DNA from: Hibiscus mutabilis
Taxonomy: Eukaryota; Streptophyta; Magnoliopsida; Malvales; Malvaceae
Direction: 5' to 3'
Length of the DNA: 64,000 bases
Assembly (NCBI GenBank): GCA_019671005.1
Contig: CM033718.1
Coordinates: 22,696,014-22,760,013 of the forward strand
Part shown: piece after piece, positions 20,461 through 31,831 of the stretch
Layout: each line of letters opens with the position of its first letter
How positions within the stretch are numbered: position 1 is the first letter of the stretch
Notes under the pieces: model-generated
Database searches by the model: none
Told to the model about the DNA's origin: nothing
Seen by the model: only the letters and a program-made list of their open reading frames with translations
Position numbers and translations under genes: made by a program

Positions 20461-21640
20461 TTCTCTTCTGCGGTTTCAAGGTTTAATATTTCTAGTTCCT
20501 CTTTATGTGGTAGAATCTACTTTTCTTCTCCTTCTACCATGTTGAGCATATCACTAGTACTTCATGTTCTTCCTCATTGTCAAAATTTCCAACTTCTTCC
20601 AAGCATAGGGGCAACTCAAAGTCAACCTTGAAATCAGACTCAAATTCATTTATGCTAATGATATCTGAAAACTTGAAAAAGGAATAGGGAAAAGATATAT
20701 ACAAAGGGAAGAAACAAAATGAATGGAATGTTTTTATGCTTTTAACTTTATGGTTTATGGTTTTCAGTTGTGGAAAGAAAGTTTTCCACACAAAATTTAA
20801 GAAATGCATCTTTTATTGAATTCAAATTAAATGTTTGACATAGGCCCTTTACATAAGATCCCTTATTGTCCTTGAGCCTGGAGCAAAGAGGTTGGTTTTC
20901 AGAATTACTCTAAACATGTCTTAAAGACTACAAGAATTTCTTCAGCAGTCCAATTGTCAAGCTCAGAGCAAGGGCGGATCATTGACAGGTACTAGCTCTC
21001 TTCTTCCTCTTCGCCAGTCACAATACTGATACTCAACTTTTCAAATGCCTCACATAGAGTGCTCTCTCCTTTTCCTTCTTCATTAGCTGAGGCATTTGGA
21101 TCCAGCATGCCTCCAAATATAAAGTTATGGCTCAGGGGAGGGAAAGTTATTGGTTCCCACTCAATTTCCTCTCTCTTAAATCTAGCTCTTCTCATCTCTT
21201 GATGCTTTCTGATTTCAGCCATTCTTTGCCATTTGTTGGGCTTAAAGCCCAAGCCAAACTGATCTTTTTTCGCTGGAATTACTACAAGATACATCATTCC
21301 TTGATGTTTTCTTCCAAATCCTTTCCCAATTTCAGCTCCTTTCTCAAGCGTTTGTTTCACTTGCCTCTTCGCACAGCTTGATAATTCAGGTTTTGGCACC
21401 TTACTCCCTTCAGTGACAAATGTTGCATTGACTAGCTCTAATGTCCTAAAATGACACTCGAGCGCACCCTTATCGATCTTGATAAAGGGTGCATTAGTGG
21501 TTATTGATGCAATGGTTTCTTCCTCTGCACCGACAGTTATTAATTTACTATCGATCACAAACTTCAACTTATGGTGTAAAGTATAGGGACCGCTCATACT
21601 GCGTGAATCCATGGGCGCCCAAGCAAGCAATTATAACTGG
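20461..21640 (-). pseudogene. B protease-RT spacer with G-patch-like motif
   Basis: The frame 21630-20992 encodes a charged linker. About residues 97-133 read KGAEIGKGFGRKHQG ... DQFGLGFKPNK, with the glycine and aromatic spacing of a G-patch. A G-patch after the protease is known in some retroviruses and, to my knowledge, in Tat elements, where it may bind RNA. The rest is rich in Glu and Arg (EIRKHQEMRRARFKREE). 20990-20461 is AT-rich and frame-broken. Function in B is inferred only from position. Confidence 0.6.
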
Positions 21641-22079
21641 GTCTTATATCCATGACCACAAATTCAACATCAAAGGTCACTGGTCTAATTTGCAAAGGCA
21701 CCTCGATTTTCCCCAACACATTCTTTTGAGTTTCATCAAATGCTCTTACTATATTTTTATAAGTTATCATATGAGAACTATCTATTGGCAGCTTCTTTAG
21801 TGTGGCTAATGGCAGAACATTTAGTGCCAACCCATTGTCAATAAGGACACATGGTAACATATATCCTTTACATCTGGTAGTGATGTGTAAAGTTTTGCAA
21901 GATCTCGTTCCTTCACCTGGTATTTCTTCATCATTGCATGAGATGAATTTGTTGACAGCAATGTTACCAAATACCATATCCATCTTATCAGTTGTGATCT
22001 CTTTTGGCACAAATGTCTGGTTCAATATCTTTAACAAGGCCTTACGGTGGCCCTCAGAACTTAATAGCAACAAAATCAT
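21641..22079 (-). pseudogene. B aspartic protease
   Basis: The frame starting at 22079 holds HITTRCKGYMLPCVLIDNGL, with the catalytic Asp of the IDNG motif at about 21839-21837. It continues ALNVLPLATLKKLPID and DVEFVVMDIRPSYNCLLGRP, the flap and the hydrophobic-hydrophobic-Gly motif. In Tat elements the active site reads DNGS rather than DTG; here it is DNGL. It would cleave the polyprotein as a homodimer. The downstream end overlaps the next frame (21630), a -1-like overlap that may be decay. Confidence 0.85.
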
Positions 22080-24200
22080 AGAAATTCAAGCCGTAAGCTT
22101 GTGGAGTTGCTCCACGATGCTGTATTCGCTGTGTTTTAAGATCTTCAAGAATTCTTAAGCCTCTAATTCTTTTACAAGCTCGTGATATGTTATCGATTTT
22201 TCATTGAAGAAATCTCTGTTATCTTTTTTTTAGGCTCCTCAGCAGTTGCTTTCCTCTGCGCTACATCTCTATCTTCTTCTATTGGTTGAGAATAGAGCCT
22301 TCCACTCATCGTGAAATGGCTCACCTCGTTGACCAGTTCTCCTTTCTCTTGGATAGATGTTTCTCCTAAGGTTGTCACATCACAAGTGTAATTCCAAGGT
22401 ACATGCTTGCTATCCTTGTATGGAAACGACGTTGGTGCCTTAATTATGAGCCGAGGGTTACACTTCTTGCTAGCTCACCAACTCTTGTTTTAGCCTTAAT
22501 AACTGAAGGCCTCATTCCAGTGTAGTCTCTTTTAGAGGATGACTCCTCTGATGCACATACATCCAACAAACATTCCTTGTCTTCTTTCTCAAAGAACTCA
22601 AATTCTTTTTCATTCATCTTGTTTTGAACTAGTTGCCTAAACTCTAAGCAACAATCAATCTCATGTCCTTCCTTCTTGTGGTACTCACAGTACAATTCAT
22701 TCTCAGTCTTCAATTTCTGGGCTCCTTCTTCCAACATCCCTACTGCCACCATTTGAGCCCATACCCACTTCATGGGAGCTCTAACTTCAGCAACACATTC
22801 CTTAACCACCTTATCCTCCTCCTCTATGATTGCATTCACACCTGCCTTCTGATGATTTGGTAGAGGGTTTCCCTTATCTTTCGACCTATCGAATGATAAC
22901 ATCCCTGACTTTCTTAAGTCATCTACCACCATTTTGAATGCAGTACAATTTTCAATGGTATACCCCCTAACTCTTGCATGATATTCACATTGTGCCTTCT
23001 CATCATAACATTGTGGATATGTTGGTGAGAATGGAGGAACATGTCTTCGCAACACCATTTGGGATTTGATCAATTCAGCAAACAATTCTGCGTATGTCAT
23101 CGGGATAGGAGGAAAATATGGTTTCAAGCTCCCTTGATACCTTCGTTCTTCTTTTGGCAGGTTTGTGACTGCTGGAGCTGTGGTCGAGACATTGGGTTTG
23201 TTGAAGACTACCCTTTTCGAGTAATTGAGGTTATAGACATTAGCAACATTAACATCATTGTCTCTCTTTTTGTAGGGTTTCTTAGTTTCCCCACTATCCA
23301 ACCTTCCATTTTTCATGCCCGCAAGTATCAACTCTCAATTTATAAGCATGTCCGCAAAACTCTTTGTGGCATGATTGAGCATACGGTCATAGAAAGAACC
23401 CTTTAATGTCTCTATGAACATTGGGGTGATCTTACTCTCCAGCAATGGTGGTTGGACTTGGGTAGCTAGATCCCTCCATCTCTACGCGTACTGGCAGAAG
23501 CTCTCATGATGCTTCTGCTCCAATCCTTGCAGAACTAAATGGGTTGGAATCATGTCTGAAAATGCTTGTACTGCTCACTGAAGGCTCTGGACAAATCTTT
23601 CCATGATCAGATGTTAATTCGACTTAGCTGCATGTATCAGCATGCAGCTGACCCTACTAGACTGTCTTGAAAGCAATGGATAAACAACTTCTCGTTCTCC
23701 AGATACATTGACATCTTCCTGCAATACATAGTCAGATGTGCTACAGGGCATTTCGTTCCATTGTATTTTTCAAAGTCAGGAACTTTGAACTTTGGTGGTA
23801 CTATCAGATCAGTCACTAAGCTTAAACCCTTGGCATCCATTCCTCCATATATACCTCTTTCTTGGAAAGATTTAATCATTCCTTCCAATTTCTCATAGCG
23901 ATCCTCCCATTTCCTCTCAGCTTTCACTTTGTCGGCAATTTCATCGAGATCAGGCACCTCAATGACTTCCTCAAAACTTATCTTCCTATCATTCCACGTT
24001 GATGCCTCAGCAACATGTGGGGAAATTTTGACCTTAGATGATTGAGCTTCCCTTTTTATGTTCGGATAAACAAAGGCCATCCCCTGAAATTTTGGCACAA
24101 CATTTGCTTCTTCGCCAGTTTCCACTGCAATAGGGTCCTTAAAACCTAGCATAGCTGCAATTGAACCAACTGTCTTTTGGTGAACCAACTCCATCTATTG
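22080..24200 (-). pseudogene. B gag
   Basis: N-terminal part 24194-23637: VPPKFKVPDFEKYNGTKCPV, HLTMYCRKMSMYLENEKLFI and HCFQDSLVGSA, the retrotransposon gag capsid region. C-terminal part 23331-22444: PYFPPIPMTYAELFAELIKS, QCEYHARVRGYTIENCTAFK, NPLPNHQKAGVNAI, then a second Cys/His set LYCEYHKKEGHEIDCCLEF. The two C-x-x-H-type clusters likely bind nucleic acid. 23332-23636 is recognisable but frame-shifted. 22378-22190 is a further small frame toward the protease. Gag forms the particle that packages element RNA. It is homologous to the E gag at 5-828. Confidence 0.85.
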
Positions 24201-26308
24201 CTTTAGATCTGTCACCAGTTTGTCTAACCTATCCTGGGTACTTTTGTGGTTGCTTTCTAAAGCCATCGCTTTGTCTTCCATTGCTCTGACTTGAGATCGA
24301 GTACCGTACTTGTGATTTGTTTTTTTCTATTTTGATTTTCTATCATTTTTATTTAAGTTAGATTCTTACTATGTCATGTATGCATGCACAAATGTGAGCA
24401 CTAATGCAAAGAAAAACTATTAAACTCAAAAGAATGAAATGCAAATGCATGAATGCAAGCGAAGGGCCATCAATTCCATGAAACAATTACTTAAGAAACA
24501 ACTCTTTTATTGGATATAAAATGATCTTTATTACATCAAGTTTTGTTTACAAATATTTTTTAGCTTGAACTCTTAGTTCCTTGATTTCTTCAATGAGCCA
24601 CATAAGCCTTGGTCCCACTTCTCCTGTTGGCTTAACATACTGACGAAGAGCTGCAGCTTCAGTGGCTAGCATCAGTACGTGTCGAGCCACGTCTTGTACC
24701 TGGGTCATGATAGTCCTATCAAACTCATCTCGTTCTTGGAATCTTTTAGCCATGTCCCTAAGACGAGTAAACCAATAGTCATTACCTCATTCAGCAATGT
24801 CTTCAAGGGCCAAGATCTTCATCCTATATTCTTGGATGATGTTATCCATTCCTTCAACCTGTTTCTTCAAATTATCGTTCTCACTTAGACAGGCCTGAAG
24901 TTCAATATAGGTGTGACAATTCTAAAGCCTGTGCAACGAGTGGTTCAGATCATCTATTTTAGCTTGTAACTTAGCAACACAAGCCTGACTCTGCTTTAGC
25001 TTCGTATTGGTCTGATCATATGCCTTCTACAACTCAAATAGGCAGATCCTGTTGTCATGGGCCTTCCTTTTCCATGCAGCCACACTTTCTTTATCACTTT
25101 CATAAACCCGTTTTCCATTTCTATTCCCAGCTGCTAGCTTACCCTTCTTCTTATTTTCAACAAGGGCTTGTCTATATTTCTCGACCTCACGGCTTCCTCA
25201 GTCCTTTTCTTTCCCTACAACATGCTCGATTTCTTGCTTCCACTGCTCTGGGGTCTTCCTTAGATCAACATTTTGATCAACAGTCTGGAGCTTGAGGAAG
25301 TCAACCATTTGGATCTCAAACTTCTTTTCTAGGTCTTCATTACTCGCATCGTCTCCCCTTTATATTTTTCAACATCGAGGCCTGACTCAAACTTTTCTCT
25401 TTGGTTATGCTCTTGTAAGGCTTCTATCTCTAGCTTAGCCCTTCTTAACTCTTCTCTTAAGATGTCAGCTTCTGTAGGGACTACCTTTAAGTGTTCTTCT
25501 AAAGACTTAGCTTTCCCAAATGTAGGTGCTATGATTTTGTCATTCATTCTCGTATGCCTCCAAATGTCATAGTCTGGGGTGTACATGCAGTGACTATCAG
25601 ATTCTAACTTCATGTCTGAACTCACCTTGGAACTCGAATTCTGATGAGCCAAGACCGGTAGTGAATGGGATGAACTGCCGAGACCCAAACTGACAAGATA
25701 CTAGCAAAGGGGCACATCCAATTCTTCCCCACAAACCTAGGAGCATTAGGAAGTTGAAATCTCTACATTTGTATAGGACTTTGGTGTGACCCATCCAAAA
25801 CCCTCCATCTGATGTCTTTGTCACGACGATCCCTGAATATATCAATCCATTTATTCTTCTTAATAATAGGGCACTCCTTAGACAAAAATTCTCGAAGCGG
25901 TGAGACGTTTGGGGAAAACACATTTGATAAATCTAATGTCGGGCACTTCTAGAAGTGACTGAGGGCCCAAACTTGCAGAAGTAGAGCACATCCTCCAAAA
26001 CAAACACCTTTAACTTTTCGGTAGGCATTAAGGGAAATGAAGGTTTCAGCAAGTACGGCTGGTACCAGATTGACTCATCTCTTTAGTTGTTCCATGAAAT
26101 CAAGTAGCGCCACATCAATTTTTCCTAGAACCCTCAGAAAGATGACTAAACCATAAATTGCAATAGCTAGGAGATCAACCCTCTTTTCCATGTTGGGGTG
26201 GATTGAAATTATACTTCTGATGCTTGACCAATGGAAATTAAAAGTCCCTCCCATCTTTTGTATCAACCCCTTAAACCAACCATCATTCATACCAGCGAAC
26301 GCCTGAAG
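24201..26308 (-). pseudogene. B ORF1, C-terminal part (plant mobile domain-like plus coiled coil)
   Basis: Continues 37942-38308 across the A1 insertion. 26308-26075: LQAFAGMNDGWFKGLIQKMG, SIISIHPNMEKRVDLLAIAI and YGLVIFLRVLGKIDVALLDF. 25923-25597: VLYKCRDFNFLMLLGLWGRI and APLLVSCQFGSRQFIPFTTG. 25688-25329: a heptad-like charged stretch LREELRRAKLEIEALQEHNQ, probably coiled coil. 24753-24547 is the end, DVARHVLMLATEAAALRQYV. The family resembles the aminotransferase-like plant mobile domain ORF found upstream of gag in Tat/Ogre elements, whose role is unknown. Multiple frameshifts break it; 24760-25329 is readable only in fragments. Confidence 0.75.
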
Positions 26309-26313
26309 CTTTG
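26309..26313. repeat. Left target-site duplication of A1 (CTTTG)
   Basis: CTTTG precedes the A1 LTR. The same five bases follow the other A1 LTR at 37937-37941. Joining across them restores the B ORF1 reading frame. Confidence 0.9.
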
Positions 26314-27585
26314 TGTTGCGCGTAATAAGTGCTACGCAATTGTGCAAGTATACACGTCGCAAGTTATAGTATAAAAGATATCATCTCCACAGGGATTGGT
26401 GCCACTTCAAGAATCTAATCTCTTGCACTGTAAAAAGTAAAAACACAAGTAGAAGATTATAGGAGTTTAACTAATAACTAATCTAGAAAGCAAATAAGTA
26501 AAATAATAGAAGAGATCAAATGAGAGAGATAGGCCAAGTTATCGTGAGTTGAGGTGTGATAGCCGATTGGATCGTCTTGGTAAAAGAGTGCAAGGGCAAT
26601 TCAGTTGTCGTGGCAACTTGCACAACGGGGTTGCCTTGGCAACTAATCGATGGTTGCCTGGGCGACTAGTTGGGCAACTACTTGGGCGTCTGGGCAGCAA
26701 CCTTCAAGGTTCGGTAGAGCGTTCTTCAATGGTTTCTTCTTATTCCTAAGTCGAAACTCTAGCTACTTGTGCATGCCTTGAAAATACATCCCTGCGTGAA
26801 TCAAGGGTGAACAACAACCAATCTTGCGCTCTTCTTAGCCGTTGAAATCCTTACTTATTCCTAAGCCGGATTAATCTTCACCATCAATAGATTGAATAAA
26901 TATCATATTCATTCGTTTCTTGAATCTAACTCTCCCGATATTAGATAAATAGATGATGTTACGAGATCATCTCCCAATTCACTCTCAAACAAGAATAATA
27001 ACCAATAATGAATAAACCTTGAATAGAAAAGTGCAAACTCTTATTACCTGAACAAAATCCAATAGTTTCTTTATTATAATTATATTCCTTCTAGAACTTC
27101 TCCTATCTTCTTGGAATTTAATTCTTCTTTAACCTCTTCATAGGAATCAAACTCCTTTGGGATTTAGCTTTGCTCTACGTCATCTTGGGCTTGTCTAGTC
27201 ATCAATTTCGACTACCATATCACCTTATTCTTTGTCGACAATTGCACTGGCAACTGGCTCGGCGTCTCCTTCATGCATTGCCCTGGTAACTAGCTTGACA
27301 TCTCCTTCATGCATTTCCCTGGTAACTAGCTTGACATCTCCTTCATGCATTGCCCTGGCAACTAGCTTTAGCCTTGCTTTGGGAAGTGATCCTACACATA
27401 CACACAAAACACACCAAAGCATCATCATTTCCCACAAAAACAACCAAGTTATGCAATCAAGCTCAACGATGGAAGGAAACATGGATTAATGCATGAATGA
27501 CTAATTATGTAACTAATATGAGCCTAAGTTTAACAATAATATGAGTAAAAAGGGTAAGAAAAATAGTACTTTTGAACACTTATCA
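26314..27585 (-). repeat. A1 3' LTR
   Basis: Boundaries come from TGTTGCGCG at 26314, CTTATCA ending at 27585, the PPT and the target duplication. Compared with the 5' LTR it lacks about 290 bp (counterpart of about 37163-37455, including the TATA box) and has one extra 36 bp unit: four units at 27242, 27278, 27314 and 27350 against three. The palindrome TTGCCNNGGCAA is exact at 26631-26642 and 27350-27361. Confidence 0.95.
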
Positions 27586-27595
27586 CACCCTCAAA
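27586..27595 (-). other. A1 polypurine tract
   Basis: The minus-strand TTTGAGGGTG abuts the LTR start TGATAAGTG. A2 has TTTGGGGGTG at the same place (53180-53190). Confidence 0.8.
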
Positions 27596-28449
27596 CTTGA
27601 ACTATTGCTTGTCCTCAAGCAATGCAAACTAATAATTACCTGCCAAGACTTCAATTTTCACAAACTTAGCTTTGAAATTGATTTCAATTCTCAGAATCGG
27701 GGCACAAAGTATGATTGGCTTTTCATTTTTTGGAAAACTTAAGAGTTACTCGGAATCAAACTATAATGCTTATGAGTATGTGCGGAGTTGTGTGCAAGTT
27801 GATTTTTTAGATTCTATGCAAACAAGAGGGTTTCAAATTACTTCATTGGGTTCTTTTTAACATTTTTAACTAGAACCGGTTTCGGGCACCTCTAGTGTTT
27901 TGTTTTTAGTTTCCTTAAGTTAATTAATTTATTCGACTAGAGCTGGTTTCGGGAACCTCTAGCGATCAATTTTTAGCACATACTAGAGTCGGTTTCGGGC
28001 ACCTCTAGCGATCCATTTTTTAGCACATACTAGAGCCAATTTCGGGCACCTCTAGCATTCATCCAATTTTTATTCCAATCCCCCAATTTGTTTAATTATC
28101 AACCTAAGTTTACTAGAATTCCTTAAATCAATCAAACCACAACAGTGTTTCATCAAATTTAGCATCATAGTAAAATTCTAAGTTTTTCCATGGTTGTCCT
28201 AGAATAAAAATTCTATCAATTATGTGCATTGGCAAAGTCATCATTGGATATTCATCAAATCTAGGCAATTCTTGTTCCAACTAAAGGCATGGCAAGCAAT
28301 TTATGTATCTAAATGCAATTCTTAAGATGAATGCAAGTAAACATGGTAACTACTAATAACAATCCCCCCCAAACTCGAGTGAGGCATTGTCCTTAATGCA
28401 TGCATTAAAGAAAAATAAAAATAACAAAAAATAAAATGCAAATGAGGAC
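27596..28449 (-). repeat. A1 3' untranslated region with four hairpin repeats
   Basis: No gene is seen. Four copies of a 27 bp unit ACTAGAGCCGGTTTCGGGCA + CCTCTAG lie at 27869-27895, 27936-27962, 27982-28008 and 28029-28055. Each begins and ends with CTAGAG/CTCTAG, so each can form a short stem-loop. A2 has the same four-copy set (53464-53633). Near 28366 a C-rich run CCCCCCC precedes the end of the 3' ORF. Confidence 0.8.
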
Positions 28450-29998
28450 TTAATCCGAGAGTTCATCGTTATCGATGATTAGTTTCCTTTTGGTCGGTGT
28501 CTTGATTCTCTTGCTTGAACGCGATGGTTGTTTCCTTGTTGCCGATGGTGGAACCGATCCTCGTACGGGGTTGTCCTCATCGTCCTCTTCATCAATGTCA
28601 TTGGCTTTTCGCTTGGAGGATTCAATTGGTATGGTCTTTGTTGGTGCAATGGAGGACTCGTCCGAATATGAAAAATCAGACAATGATTCCGTACGAGTTG
28701 ATTCGGGCATAGGTGCTTTACCTTTGGCTTTTGTAGTGGTTGCCGGGATGTCTTTAGCTTTGGTTGCCGTGGCATCTTCAGTGTTGGTTGCCGTGGCATC
28801 TGCTTCGGCAGACACGGTGTAGGTTACCGCGGCATCATCTATTACGGTTGCCGTGGCGACTGCTTCATTGGTTGTCGTGGCAAGGATCTCGGCCGGAAAG
28901 ATTGGGAACGACACGCGACTGTCCGGGTACTTTTCTAGGATGACTTGAGTGATTGCGTTGTTGTGCTCTTTCATGTACCGCATGAACATTAGTTGCCGGT
29001 CTTCAATTTGCCTAAGGTGGCTCGCCAAAGGTTGTAAAAGTGCTTCAAAGTGTCCTGGGGTTGATGGCCGAGTTGCCCGGGCATTAGGTGCTTGGGCATT
29101 AGGGGTTGCTGAGGTGGCAGAGGGCAATTGGAGGCCTTGAGGATTTTACCGGTGCCTCCCCCATTAGCTTTTGGATTTGTTCTTGATTCTAACCGGACTT
29201 TGGTAGGGCCTTTTCATCGGTGAACTCACTTGGGACATGCATCTCCTTGCAAAGATTAGAAATTAAGCAAGGGAAGAAAAGAGAACCCTTGTCCTTTGAG
29301 CAACATACAAAAATCTCATCACCAATAATTTTTCCAATGTTAATGATGCGATTATGCAAGATAGAATGTATGAGCAAAAGACGTGGTATATCAACGGTAG
29401 TATTGTGTGTGGTAGGCATTAAAGAAGTTTTAACAAACTTATTCCATAGTTTTGCCTCGGGTTTAAGCCGAAGGCGATTTACCGTGCCCTTGTATTTACC
29501 GTCGTTCCAATGAGTTCTCAGTAGAGTGAGTTCTTGAAGCACCTTGTCGAGTTGCTTGGGCGTGATTTGATCAACAAAGGCTTGATGCTCGTCCTTCTCA
29601 ATGTAGAGCCCGTAAAAGGTGTTGACATTTTCGAGGCTTATGAGTATGACCTTTTCACGAACAAAAACATAAGGATTATCCGGGTTAGGTGAGTGAGCAT
29701 AGAATTCTCTTACCCATGAGATGTTACCCAGTTCCGATTGATGGCAAAAGATTTGCCATTTTTGATGTGCAATCCTCTCGAAGATGAATGGTTCAAGGCC
29801 GAAATCTTGATGAGAGTTGGAGTATTCAAAGCCTTGTTCTTCATAAATCTTCCGGCTTTTAAACTTGGAGTGAAATCTTTCTTGAACCACCGGTGTAGCA
29901 AACTTCTTGTATCTTGGTTCTTTGGAGGAACTTGGATGAACTAAAAATTTAATTTTGGATGACATGGATGATCTTGGTTGTGAGTTTTGTAAAAACAA
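28450..29998 (-). pseudogene. A1 additional 3' ORF (Athila-type, putative plant transposon protein domain)
   Basis: Starts at 29998 (MFLQNSQPRSSMSSKIKFLV). The N-terminal 270 residues contain FEPFIFERIAHQ-like and WVREFYAHSPNPDN segments and WNKFVKTSLMPTTHNTTVDI, matching the domain found in the extra ORF of Athila elements (often called putative plant transposon protein). The role is unknown, and no membrane segment suggests an envelope here. The C-terminal part (29127-28450) is low-complexity, rich in Ala/Thr (ATATN-type, encoded by the TTGCC palindrome), and ends with basic stretches SSKRKAND and RSSKRIKTPTKRKL that look like nuclear localisation signals. Compared with A2, a TGG-to-TAG change near 29187 and an 8 nt shortfall near 29120 break it. 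Confidence 0.8.
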
Positions 29999-30535
29999 AG
30001 AAAAGAAAATAAAAGAAACTAAAGAGTTGCAAGATGAAAAGTAGGAATAGGTTTTTTGGAAGTTAAGGGTGATGGGTTATATAGAAAAGATAGGTAGTAA
30101 ATATGGTGGGTGGGATTATTTTTGAATAGAAAATAAAGAGGGTTTCGGTTTAGGGGAAGGGTGTTGGAAAGGGGGTTTAATTAGGGTAAGTTGGAGGCTT
30201 TATATAAGCCTTAGATTCAGCCCATTAATTTCCTTGTTGAAGATGTTTTCCTTCTTGGATCAAAATTCCTCTTTATCTTGAACTTTTTTCCTATAATTCA
30301 AAGACAAATCAAATAAGGATTAAAATTAAAGATAAACTAATAAAAGAAAATAAATAAAGATGTGTAAAGGGATTCTTAAACTTAAAAAGATAAAAAAGAA
30401 AATAAATTTATCCTAAAAATATAATAATCGGAAATAAAAAAAATTAGTTCGAAAAAAACTAAAAAAATAAAATAAAAAAGTAATAAAAAATAATAAAAAT
30501 AAAAATAAAAATAAAATATCGAAGGGAGAGCATGC
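29999..30535 (-). other. A1 spacer between integrase and 3' ORF
   Basis: No gene is seen. Very A/T-rich; 30410-30530 is a run of AATAAAA units. A2 has the same spacer at 55539-56063. It may hold the leader of a separate 3' ORF transcript, but no splice signal can be proven. Confidence 0.5.
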
Positions 30536-31830
30536 TCATGCATCTCCTAAGGTGACCACTTCTTTGTTACATTCCACATGGGCACCATTGTAGTGCTTTA
30601 ATCTTTGTTCATTAACTTTGAATTCATGTTTGTCAGTGATTGACTTGATTATCACGACACTATGCGAGAATGGTTTGACAACTTCGAATGGTCCCGACCA
30701 TCTTGATTTCAGCTTTCCCGGGAAAAGTTTTAGCCGAGAATTGAATAAGAGAACTAGTTGCCCTGGCGTGAATTGTCGCGACAATAGTTTCTTGTCATGC
30801 CATTGCTTTGTTTTCTCCTTGTAGATTCTTGCATTGTTATAGGCGAGTGCACGAAATTCTTCTATCTCGTTGAGGTCCAACAAACGCTTTTGTCCAGCAC
30901 TTTCCCAATCCATATTCACAGTCTTGATTGCCCAATATGCCTTGTCTTCGATTTCCACCGGTAGATGGTATGTTTTGCCATAGACAAGTCGGAAGGGGGA
31001 CATACCTAAGGGTGTTTTGAATGCAGTGCGATATGCCCAAAGTGCGTCATCTAGTCTTAATGACCAATCCTTCCTAGAGGGATTTACAATTTTCTCGAGT
31101 ATACCCTTCAATTCACGGTTGGAAATTTTTGCTTGCCCGTTGGTTTGTGGGTGATATTCCGTGGCAATCTTGTGTGATACGCCAAAGCATTGCAACATCT
31201 TGGCAATAAGTCTGTTGTCAAAATGCTTGCCTTTGTCACTGATAATTGCTCTCGGCATCCCAAACTGTGAAAATATATTTTTTTGCAAGAATCGTTACAC
31301 AGTTTTGGAATCGTTGTTGGGAACTGCAACTGCCTCAACCCATTTAGACACGTAGTCAATGGCAAGTAGAATGTAGAAGTTGCCGAATGAAGATGGGAAA
31401 GGTCCCATAAAATCGATCCGCCATACATCGAACAATTCCACCTCGATGATGTTTTGGAGTGGCATCTCATGTCGTCTAGAGATATTGCCCTTCCTCTGGC
31501 AACGATCACATTGCTTGTAAAAGTCTTGGGCATATTTGTACAATGTTGGCCAATACAAACCAGATTGCAAAACTTTGGCCGCTGTACGAGTTCCTCCAAA
31601 ATGTCCTCCATAGGGTGAAGAATGGCATTGCTGAAGTACATTCTGCTGCTCTTCTTCAAGGACACATCGGCGTATAACCTGATCTGCACATTGTTTAAAC
31701 AAAAGAGGCTCGTCCCAAAAGTAATGCTTAGCATCATGGCGGAACCGCTTCTTCCCTTGGTGAGTAAGACCATAAGGTAAAATACCACAAACAAGGAAAT
31801 TAACTAAATTCGCGTACCAGGGTACTGCCG
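30536..31830 (-). pseudogene. A1 integrase
   Basis: Frames 32059-31295 and 31288-30536. The HHCC zinc region reads HSSPYGGHFGGTRTA ... CDRCQRKG. The core has the first Asp in RIDFMGPFPSSF, the second in IISDKGKHFDNR, and then NGQAKISNRELKG, where the catalytic Glu is Lys; A2 has Glu in the same place (GQVEISNQ). The C-terminal part PGQLVLLFNSRLKLFPGKLK and GPFEVVKPFSH is the DNA-binding region. A one-base frame break near 31290 plus the Glu-to-Lys change mean no activity. Confidence 0.9.
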
Positions 31831-31831
31831 A

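Noticed and set aside
27225..27489. Two 85-codon frames on opposite strands with repeated LVTS/LVTR motifs
   Set aside because: They result from the in-frame 36 bp LTR repeat (12 codons); no start context or domain.
28475..28822. Plus-strand 115-codon frame
   Set aside because: Antisense to the Ala/Thr-rich part of the A1 3' ORF; low-complexity mirror.
28450..29998. Cut-and-paste DNA transposase, suggested by the putative plant transposon protein domain name
   Set aside because: The ORF sits between integrase and PPT of an Athila element, no DDE triad is visible, and the name is historical.
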